Below are positions 56,173 through 64,000 of a stretch of 64,000 nucleotides of DNA, piece after piece. This DNA is from Bettongia penicillata ogilbyi (taxonomy: Eukaryota; Chordata; Mammalia; Diprotodontia; Potoroidae). A program made the position numbers and the translations under genes. Positions within the stretch are counted from its first letter, which is position 1. Each line of letters opens with the position of its first letter. The notes under the pieces were generated by a model that did not search any database, was not told the origin of the DNA, and was given only the letters and a program-made list of their open reading frames with translations. The stretch lies in assembly GCA_023548195.1 (NCBI GenBank), contig JAJHZJ010000336.1:1468704-1532703 (forward strand), read 5' to 3'.

Positions 56173-57798
56173 CTTTTTTTGTTTATTTATTTTCAGTGTT
56201 CCACAATCACTACCATACAACCTAGATTTTTTCTTTCTGTCCCTCCCCCCCACCTCCTCCCTCTCTACCCAAGACAGCATACAATTTTATATAGGTTCTA
56301 CATATACATTCCTATTAAATACATTTTCACCATAGTCATGTTGTATAGAAGAATTAAAATGAATGGGAGAAATCATATAACAAACAAAAACATAATACAA
56401 AAGAAAATAATCTACTACAATCTACAATTAAATTCCACAGTTCTTTCTCTGGATGTGGAAGGCATTTTGCCTTACAAGACCTTTGGGAATTTTTTAAGTC
56501 CTTGCATTGCAATGAAATTCTAAATCTACCAGAAAAATTCCTCACACATTGTGGTTGTTACAGTGTACAAAATTCTCCTTTCACTCAGCATCAGATCACA
56601 GAAGTCTTTCCAGGCCCCCTTGATGTCTTCCTGTTCATCATTTCTTATAGCACAATAGTAATCCGTTACATTCATACACCATAAATTATTCAGCCATTCC
56701 CCACTTGATGGGTATCCTCTTGATTTCCAGTTTTTGGCCACCACAAAGAATACTGCTAAAAATATTTTTGTACATGTGGGACCCTTTCCCATTTTTGTGA
56801 TCTCTTGGGGATACAGTCCTAGAAGAGGTATTGCTGGATCAAAGGGCTACATTTTTGTAGCCCTTTGGGCATAGTTCCAAATTGCTCTCCAGAATGCTTG
56901 TATCAGCTCACAGCTCCACCAACAATGAATCAGTGTTCCAACTCTCCCACATCTTCTCCAACATTTATCATCTTCATATTCTGTCATGTTAACCAATCTG
57001 ATAGATGCGATGTGGTATCTCAGAGTTGTTTTGATCTGCATCTCTCTAATCAATAGTGATTTAGAGCATATTTTCATATGACTATAGGTATCTTTAATTT
57101 CTTCCTCTAAAAATTGCCTGTTCATATCCTTTGACCATTTATCAATTGGGGAATGGCTTTTGCTCTTGTACATTTGAATCAGTTCTCTATATATTTTAGA
57201 AATGAGGCCTTTATCACAGACACAAGTTGCAAAAATTCTTTCCCAGTTTTCTGTTTCCCTCCTAGTCTTGATTGCATTGGATTTGTTTGTGCAAAAACTT
57301 TTCAGTTTAAGGTAATCAAAATTATCCATTTTGTACTTCATAATGCTTTCTATCTCTTTTTTAGTAAAAAAATTCTTCGATTCTCCATAAATTTGATAAA
57401 TACGCTATTCCTTGCTCCACTAATTTGTTTATAGTATCAGTCTTTATACCTAGATCATGTACCCATTTGGACTTTACTCTTGTGTATGATGTTAGGCATT
57501 GGTCTATGCCAAGTTTCTACCACACTGTTATCCAGTTTTCCCAGCAATTTTTGTCAGTGAGTTCTTATCCCAGAAGCTGGGGTCCTTGGGTTTATTAAAG
57601 AGTAGATTGCTATATTTATTGCCTACTGTGTCTTGAGTACCTAGCATATTCCACTTGTCTACCCTTCTGTTTCTTAGCCAGTACCAAGTGGTTTTGATAA
57701 TTGCTGCTTTATCATACAATTTGAGATCTGGTAGTGCTAGGCCACCTTCCCTAGCATTTCATTAGTTCCCTTGCAATTCTGGACGTTTTGTTCTTCTG
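56173..57798 (-). mobile_element. LINE-1, 5'-truncated, 13-bp TSD
   Basis: About 1.63 kb of the L1 3' end in reverse. ORF2 C-terminal frames include WYWLRNRRVDKWNMLGTQ (57719-57528) and, within 57341-56847, TLIHCWWSCELIQAFWRAI. The 3'UTR ends in an A-rich tail (CTTTTTTTGTTTATTTATTTT on +). Perfect duplications GAGTTATCTCACT lie at 56160-56172 and 57799-57811. It is one of the youngest insertions of the nest. Confidence 0.88.
56847..57719 (-). pseudogene. L1 ORF2 C-terminal remnant
   Basis: Two frames (57719-57528 and 57341-56847) carry the C-terminal part of L1 ORF2p beyond the reverse transcriptase, including the cysteine-rich segment CWRRCGRVGTLIHCWWSCEL. The frame is broken between them, at about 57345-57525. 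No endonuclease or RT catalytic region is present. Confidence 0.8.
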
Positions 57799-58539
57799 GA
57801 GTTATCTCACTTTTAATGGGAGAGTTCCTTCACTCCGTATTGTCTGGTATTTGTTCTCATATGTATGCTATCTCTGATTTCTACTACTTTGACTTACATA
57901 AATGGGTTTTATGACTACCTGCAAAAAAAAAAGGAATTGACAAGGAGGGTAGTTTCAGAATAACATGACAAGACCTAATGAACTGCTGCAAAGTGAAATG
58001 AGAAAAATCAGGAGATCACTGTGCACAGTCACATTAATGTTGTAACAATGATCAATTGTGAAAGACTTGGCTATGATGATCCAAAACAATTCCTAGGGAT
58101 TCATGGTGAAAAAATGCTGTCCACCTCCAGAGAAAGAACTGATGAACTCTGAGCAAATTAAAGTGTAATTTTCTCACTTTATTTTTCTTCCTTCTTTGGA
58201 AACAAGGCTAATATGGAAATATGTTTTGCATGATTTCACATGTACAATTGATATCATATAGATTGCCTTTTTAGTTGTGTTAAGGAGGAGGTGGGAAGGA
58301 AGGAGAGATTGATGAACTCAAAGTTTAAAAAGAAAAAGTTTGAAATAAATAATAAATTGAAAATATATATTTTTCAAATTTATTCTTGTGGATTGGATGT
58401 GAAGCAGAGCTGTGCTCACATAGATGGAAGGAGATGTAGGCCACACTTATACTAGGCATGATATAAGCATGAACTGGGAGAGGAAGAGTTGAGATGGAAA
58501 AGAAGACTATTCTTCCAATCTCCAGAGAACATAACAGAT

Positions 58540-58611
58540 AGTGTCTGTGCATGTATGTGTATATATGTAGGGAAGTGGTATGTATTTATGTACATACATA
58601 TATTACTATGG
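58540..58611. repeat. TG/TA-rich microsatellite at RTE 3' end
   Basis: TGTGCATGTATGTGTATATATG and TATGTACATACATATATTAC units adjoin the RTE tail. A very similar TGTGCATGTATTGTGTATG lies at about 61617, on the far side of the composite insertion. Confidence 0.65.
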
Positions 58612-58918
58612 TGGTGGTTGTTGCCCTTCATCTTCAGAGAAGACCAAAATGACATCACCATGATAAAGTGAAATTTTAGTGTGTCTAACTGTGGCTGATC
58701 AAATCAATATGAGCTCAGAATGCTCTACCACAGGTTGGGCACAGATAGTCCGTGTGAATATTTGGGGTGGATATCCCAAATTTGTGCATCCTGCATTTAC
58801 TTCATGCTGTCTCAATTCTACTTTGCTCAAAGAGCACAGCACCCTTTCTGATGTGGGCACACCATGCTGAGCAGTCCTTTGACAGTGTCTCCCATGTTGC
58901 ACAGTCAAATTCAAAGTT
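58612..58918 (-). mobile_element. RTE LINE 3' end piece
   Basis: In reverse it matches 27126-27425 of the other RTE: the tail GTTGTTGCCCTTCATCTTCAG, the zinc-finger-like end (minus frame with CAQPVVEHSELILI in the opposite reading), and AGCACAGCACCCTTTCTGATG. It stops at about 58918, where HAL1 begins. Confidence 0.78.
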
Positions 58919-58920
58919 CT

Positions 58921-61120
58921 TTAAACTGGTTTATTTAACTTTTTACATTCATTTTCACAAAATTTTGGGTTCCAAATTTTCTCCCCATTCGTCCCCTCCC
59001 CCACCCAAATACACAGAGCATTCTAATTTCCCCTATCACCAATCTGCCCTCTCTTCTATCATCCCTCCCTTCCCTTGTCCCCATCTTCTCTTTTGTCTTG
59101 TAAGGCAAGATAACTTTCTATTCCCCATTACTTGTATTTCTTATTTCCTTGTAGCAAGAACAATACTCGACAGTTGTTCCTAAAACTGTGAGTTCCAACT
59201 TCTTCCCATCCCTCCCTCCCCACCCATTCCCTTTGGGAAGGCAGGCAATTCAATATTGGCCATATCTGTGTAGTTTTACAGATGACTTCCATAATAGTCG
59301 TGTTGTGTAAGACTAACTATATTTCCCTCCATCCCATCCTGCCCCCTATTTCTTCTATTCTCTCTTTTGACCTTGTCCCTCTCCAAGAACCCTGACTTCT
59401 AATTGCTCCCTCCTCCCATTGCCCTCCCTTCCATCATCCCCCCCACCCTGCTTATCCCCTTCTCCCCCACTTTCCTGTATTGTAGGATAGGTTTTCATAC
59501 CAAAATGAGTGTGCATTTTATTCCTTCCTTTAGTCAAATGAGATGAGAGTAAACCATGTTTTTCTCTCACCTCCCCTCTTTTTCGCTCCACTAAAAAGTA
59601 TCCTGCCTGCCTCTTTTATGAGAGATAATTTGCCCCATATCATTTCTCCCTTTCTCCTCCCAATACATTTCTCTCTCACCACTTAACTTCATTTTTTAAA
59701 GATATGATTCCCATCCTATTCAATTCACTCTGTGCTCTCTGGCTCTGTGTACATGTGCGTGCCTGCATGCACTCACGTGTGTGTGTGTGTGTGTGTGTGT
59801 AATCCCACCAACTATCGAGATACTGAAAAGTTTCAAGAGTTACAAATATTGTCTTTCCATATAGGAATGTAAATGGTTCAACTTTAGTAAGTCCCTTATG
59901 ACATCTCTTTCCTGTTTACCTTTTTATGCTTCTCTTCATTCTTGTGCTTGAAAGTCACATTTTCTTTTCAGCTTTTGTCTTTTCATCAAGAATTCTTGAA
60001 AGTCCTCTATTTCACTGAAAGACCATTTTTTACCCTGAAGTATTATAGTCAGTTTTGCTGGGTAGGTGATTCTTGGCTTCAGTCCTAGTTCCTTTGACTC
60101 CTTTGACTTCTGGAATATCCTATTCCACACCCTTCAATCCCTTAATGTAGAAGCTGCTAGATCTTGTGCTATCCTGATTGTATTTCCACAATACTGTAAT
60201 TGTTTCTTTCTAGTTGCTTGAAATATTTTCTCCTTGACCTGGGAGTTCTGGAATTTGGCCACAATGTTCCTAGGAGTTGCTCTTTTTGGATCTCTTTCAG
60301 GCAGTGATCAGTGGATTCCTTGAATATTTCTTTTGCCCTCTGTTTCTAGAATATCAGGGCAGTTTTCCTTGAAAATTTCGTGCAAGATGATGTCTAGGCT
60401 GTTTTCTTGATCATGGCTTTCAGGTAGTCCCATAATTTTTAAATTGTCTCTCCTGGATCTGTTTTCCAGGTCAGTTGTTTTTCCAAAGATATTTCACATT
60501 CTCTTCCATTTTTTCATTCTTTTGGTTTTGTTTTGTGATTTCTTGGTTTCTCAGAAAGTCATTAGCCTCCATCTGTTCCATTCTAATTTTGAGAGAACTA
60601 TTTTCTTCAGTGAGCTTTTGAACCTCTTTTTCCATTTGGCTAATTCTGCTTTTGAAAGCATTCTTCTCCTCATTGGCTTTTTGAACCTCTTTTGCCAATT
60701 GAGTTAGCCTATTTTTCAAGGTGTTACTTTCTTCAGCATTTTTTTGGGTCTCCTTTAGCAAAGTATTGACCTGCTTTTCATGCTTTTCTTGCATCTCTCT
60801 CATTTCTCTTCCCAGTTTTTTCTCCACCTGTCTAACTTGATTTTCAAAATCTTTTTTGAGCTCTTCCATGGTCTGAGCCCATTGAATATTTATTTTGGAT
60901 GTTTGGGGTATAGAAGCCTTGACTTCTATGTTTTTCCCTGATGGTAAACATTGTTCTTCCTCATCCAAAAGGATGGGAGCAGATATCTGTTCCCCAAGAA
61001 AGTAGCCTTCTGTGGTCTTATTTTTTTTCCCTTTTCTGGGCATTTTCCCAGCCAGTTACTTGACTTCTAAGTATCCTCTCCACACCCAACTCACCTCCTG
61101 TTCCACCCAGCTAGTGCTTG
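58921..61120 (-). mobile_element. HAL1 retrotransposon, 5'-truncated
   Basis: A third ORF1-only copy, in reverse. The 3' end is at 58921 (GTTTATTTAACTTTTTACATTC), the 3'UTR has a (GT)n block at 59778-59800 and pyrimidine-rich blocks, ORF1 is 61043-59936, and about 75 bp of 5'UTR reach 61120 (GCTAGTGCTTGG). The 3'UTR order is identical to copies 1 and 2 and there is no ORF2. No poly(A) tail and no target duplication are visible. Both borders fall exactly on RTE sequence. Confidence 0.85.
59936..61043 (-). pseudogene. HAL1 ORF1, frameshifted
   Basis: It reads [20 protein letters not shown]..., with the coiled coil intact through [11 protein letters not shown], where a small deletion shifts the frame at about 60483. 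Later pieces end KRKCDFQAQE at 59936. It carries a small tandem duplication, KESKELG (CCTTTGACTCCTTTGACTTC, about 60091). A 190-codon first frame remains open. Confidence 0.82.
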
Positions 61121-61612
61121 GGAAAATTATGTTAAAATTTGGTTGCCCAGAGAAGTTCATCAATAATGTATGTCAATTTCATGATGGCATGTTTGCCCAT
61201 GTTCTGGGTAGCGGACATTGCTCTAGTGCCTTCCCAGTCACCAATGGAGTGAAATAAGGCTGTGTGCTTGCTCCCATGCTTTTTAGCATGATGTCTTCAG
61301 CCATGTTGACAAGTGCTTTCAATGAGGTGAACACAGCATCAAGGTCAACTACCATACTGATGATAAGTTCTTCAATTTGAAAAGGCTATAAGCCATGACC
61401 AAAGTGGAGGGAGTATTGGTGCATGATTTTCTGTTTGCAGAGGATTGTGCACTCAGTGCAGCCTCTGAATCTGAAATGCAACAAAGTATGAATCAATTCT
61501 CTGCTGCCTGTGCTAATTTTGGCCTAATAATTAACACCAAGAAAACACAGGTGCTCCATCAGCCACCACCACGCCATCCATGCGTGGAACCATCGGTTAC
61601 AACAAATGGATA
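61121..61612 (+). mobile_element. RTE LINE RT piece, inverted relative to 58612-58918
   Basis: Forward RTE from GGAAAATTATGTTAAAATTTG (KIMLKFGCPEKFINNVCQFH) through LFAEDCALSAASESEMQQSM to HQPPPRHPCVEPSVTTNG. It stops at TG/TA microsatellite (about 61613). The FADD-type site reads FAED. It is the inverted partner of the 3' piece. Confidence 0.78.
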
Positions 61613-62117
61613 TATGTGTGCATGTATTGTGTATGTGTATATGTGTGTATACATAAATAAACATACAAACATATAAACATATATGTTTATATATATAAAA
61701 TGAGTTTGTTCTCACCCCGTTCTCTCAGAGCCAAACCTATTTCATCATCCCTCAGGATTAGGAACTCTGAGGGACTGAGTCATTATATGCTTGAGCCGCC
61801 ATTAGCTATGCTTGCACTATATTTAGGGGTCTGTGACTAGCACCCCTTTTCCACTTATTAATTGGCTTTTACAAAGAGTTATTTACTTCAAAGATAGAAA
61901 AAAACAAACATACACATATATCCCATTATACCTATGGGACATACTCTCCCCTATACCACTTTGGTCACTGAGGAAGTAGGCTCATACCATATCCAGATGT
62001 GAAATGAAGTCATCTAAAGCCCTTTAAACGCCTCTACAGGCAACAAAAAAACCCCTCTAACTTTCCTTACAATTACCCAAAATACAGAATTTCCACATAG
62101 ATTGCATGGTCTCTTCT
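61613..62117. other. TG/TA microsatellite then unassigned sequence
   Basis: TG/TA and ACATA-rich repeats extend to about 61700. The rest (61700-62117) has no recognised repeat or gene. Confidence 0.5.
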
Positions 62118-62131
62118 AAGATACTTTCTTT

Positions 62132-63038
62132 TTCAAAAAATTTAATTAATTAATTTGTTTTCAGTTTTCAACAATTAGTTCCCTAAGTTTTAAATTGTCT
62201 ACCCCTCCCTCCCCACTCTCTCCCTGAGACAGCATGAGATCTTATATGGATTCTACAATACATTCTTACTACACACATTTTCATATTTGTCATGTCGCAT
62301 AGAAGAATTAAAACAAATGGGAGAGACCATGTGAAAAAACAAAACAAGATAAAACATAACCCAAGAGAAAATAGTCTGTTTCATGCTGCATTATGATTTC
62401 ACAGTTCTTTCTCTGGATTTTGCCTCAAGAGTCCTTTGGGAATGTTTTAGGTCCTTGCATTGAGGTGAAGGGCTAAGTCTATCAGAAACAGCCCTTGCAC
62501 ACTGTGGCTATTACTGTGTACAGTGTTCTCCTGGTTCTGCTCATTTCACTTAGCTTTGGTTCACTTAAGTCTTTCCAGGTTTTTTTGAAGTCCAACTGTT
62601 CATCATTTCTTGTAGCACAATAGTATTCCATTACATTCATATACCACAACTTGTTCAGCCATTCCCCAATTGATGGACATTTCCTCAATTTCCAGTTCTT
62701 GCCCACCACTAAAAAAGCTGCTATAAATATTTTTGTATATGTGACCTTTTCCCATTTTTATGATGTCTTTGGGATACAGCCTTAGAAGTGATATTGCTGG
62801 GTCAAAGGATATGTACAATTTTGTAGCCCTTTGGGCATAGTTCCAAATTGCTCTCCAGAATGGCTGGATCAGCTCACAGCTCCACCAACAATGAATTAGT
62901 GTTCCAACTCTCCCACATCTTTTCCAACATTTTTATCTTCCTGTTTGCTCATGTTAGCCAATCTGATAGGTGATGTGGTACCTCAGAGTTGTTTTGATTT
63001 GCATCTCTCTAATCAATAATGATTTAGAGCATTTTTCC
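62132..63038 (-). mobile_element. LINE-1, 5'-truncated, 14-bp TSD
   Basis: A 907-bp reverse L1 3' end of the same subfamily as 56173-57798, with the phrases CAGTTCTTTCTCTGGATT, GCATAGTTCCAAATTGCTCT and CATCTCTCTAATCAATAATG. The A-rich tail lies at 62132-62160. Perfect duplications AAGATACTTTCTTT lie at 62118-62131 and 63039-63052. Confidence 0.88.
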
Positions 63039-63052
63039 AAGATACTTTCTTT

Positions 63053-63375
63053 ACACATGACCATGATTCTCCTACAAGCAACCTTCATGGCATCCTCTAT
63101 TATCACCATTAATCATATATTTTGAACACTTCCTTCTCTGGACATTTGGCCATGGAGGTGAGATACTAGTGAATTTTTCCTGGGGCATTATAGATTGAAA
63201 TTCATTTATACCTTCCCCTACTCTTATGAATACTCCTTTGATGCTCTTCTCTAAAGCTTTTCTTCTGTTTCTTGTAGGCATGATGAATGTTCCTTTTTAG
63301 TATGCCTTCTGAAACTGTCTCCTCCTACTGAGAAATGATCGATATAGTTACTTTGTAGAGACCACCACTTTGACA
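63053..63375. other. Intergenic, nothing recognised
   Basis: A short stretch after the L1 duplication. No repeat or gene is seen. Confidence 0.4.
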
Positions 63376-63379
63376 AGCA

Positions 63380-64000
63380 CTATTGTAGCTAAAATTTATA
63401 CAATGCTTCAAGGTTTAAAAAGTACTTTTAATATACTACCTCATTTGATCTATAGAAAATTTGTTAAATATATATGTAATATATTTTTGGAGAATTATGA
63501 TCCCAGAGAGACATCCAAATATTGACAGATGTTAAGGATTTAGTTTGAATCAGAGCCGTCTCTGAGACGGGAAGAAATAAACATCTTTTGCTGTTTTACT
63601 TGAAGGGCACTGAACTAGAACGAGAGAAACCTAGGTTTTAGTTTTGACTTAACCACTCAGTTTCATGAGCTGCAGCATAAAAAAGGAAATCAATTCCACA
63701 GATTCAGATAAATAAATCATGTAGAGGTCTATAGTTGTATATGATAGGCCAGTTGTAAAGAAGGTTTACTTCACTTATGATACTATACCTTTATAGCGTG
63801 TTGGACCTATATTTTCATTGGTATAAGGAACTACTGGAGGAAAACTTCCTCTGCCAATGCAGACAAACCTGATCTTAGGGAGTTGCCTTGGATACTGGAA
63901 GGTTAAACATTTAACCTAGGGTCATATAGTTAGTATGTCAGTCAAGGCTTGAATACAAGTCTTCTTGTCTCCAAGGCTAGCTCTCTATCCACTACTCCAC
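63380..64000. mobile_element. MIR/CORE-SINE fragments
   Basis: A MIR-type fragment lies at about 63385-63560 (TTTATACAATGCTTCAAGG, TACTACCTCATTTGATC), a forward start at about 63600-63690, and a reversed copy at 63785-64000 (TTTTCATTGGTATAAGGAA, GCCAATGCAGACAAACCTG, TAGCTCTCTATCCACTACTCC). The last continues past the window edge. Confidence 0.55.

Larger units (their letters stand above)
55791..57927 (+). mobile_element. Unidentified poly(A)-tailed insert, split by L1
   Basis: About 500 bp (55791-56172 plus 57812-57927) starts GACATTTGGGCAGAACACC and ends ACTACCTGC plus A10. It interrupts the 3' part of the old L1 between imperfect direct repeats AATGACAAGG (about 55781) and AATTGACAAGG (about 57933). 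It is split in turn by the L1 at 56173-57798. The body matches no element that I know and has no long frame. It may be a processed pseudogene or an LTR-derived retrocopy. Confidence 0.5.
49783..58350 (+). mobile_element. Old LINE-1 with internal ORF2 deletion, host of nested inserts
   Basis: Its own segments are about 49783-52889, 55627-55790 and 57928-58350. It has a 5'UTR (GTCAAAGATGGTGCATTAGAG), a decayed ORF1 (about 50400-51565, with parallels to HAL1 ORF1 in order), a purine-rich linker with (CA)n at 51906, and the ORF2 start at about 52130. Within the endonuclease, AAGCAATAT at about 52455 jumps to the ORF2 3' region (CACCTCACACCTATCAGAAA). The 3' end (CCACCTCCAGAGAAAGAACT) is at 58110-58350. 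Most of the reverse transcriptase is missing, a deletion or recombination. It carries a 30-A run at 52402-52431. Confidence 0.75.

Noticed and set aside
1..64000. tRNA, rRNA, snRNA genes or CRISPR-like arrays
   Set aside because: No intact tRNA A/B-box pair outside SINE heads, no U6/U1/7SL-like sequence and no regularly spaced repeat array was noticed.

Overview
The window is vertebrate nuclear DNA: a gene with spliced exons inside a repeat-rich, CpG-poor background. The repeats point to a marsupial. They include LINE-1 elements with the typical metatherian ORF1, RTE (BovB-like) LINEs and an RTE-tailed SINE, tRNA-derived CORE-SINEs of the MAR1/WSINE/MIR type, and ORF1-only 'half-L1' (HAL1) elements like those of opossum. 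I cannot fix the species from sequence alone.

The only host protein-coding gene I can support is the 3' end of CFAP43 (WDR96) on the + strand. Five exons (2568-2727, 11991-12155, 14105-14185, 16864-17017, 17236-17402) join in frame to give the last 241 residues. These form a coiled coil that ends ...[16 protein letters not shown], with a poly(A) signal at 17586. The gene starts upstream of the window. CFAP43 is an axonemal tether/tether-head protein of motile cilia and sperm flagella.

Layout. 1-1.7 kb: an L1 ORF2 remnant cut by a solo LTR and an RTE-SINE. 1.7-17.7 kb: CFAP43 with introns full of repeats, including a near full-length HAL1 (8454-11276, 14-bp target duplication) and a small poly(A)-tailed retrocopy (15910-16212, 17-bp duplication). 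17.7-32 kb: intergenic, with old L1, a second LTR and an RTE. 32.58-33.0 kb: an isolated dense CpG island with no gene assigned. 33.4-34.6 kb: another RTE. 35-49.7 kb: mostly ancient SINE/MIR fragments, with a repeat-poor block at 48-49 kb that may hold conserved non-coding elements. 49.8-58.35 kb: a multi-layer nest in which an old internally deleted L1 holds a HAL1 (13-bp duplication) and an unidentified poly(A)-tailed insert, and that insert holds a younger 5'-truncated L1 (13-bp duplication). 58.6-61.6 kb: a HAL1 between two oppositely oriented RTE pieces. 62.1-63.0 kb: a 5'-truncated L1 with a 14-bp duplication. 63.4-64 kb: SINE fragments.

The most interesting system is the HAL1 family. 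Three copies share 5'UTR, ORF1 and a ~1 kb 3'UTR with no ORF2 between, and must therefore have been copied by another element's reverse transcriptase. All repeat names are from memory of family features; no database search was possible.
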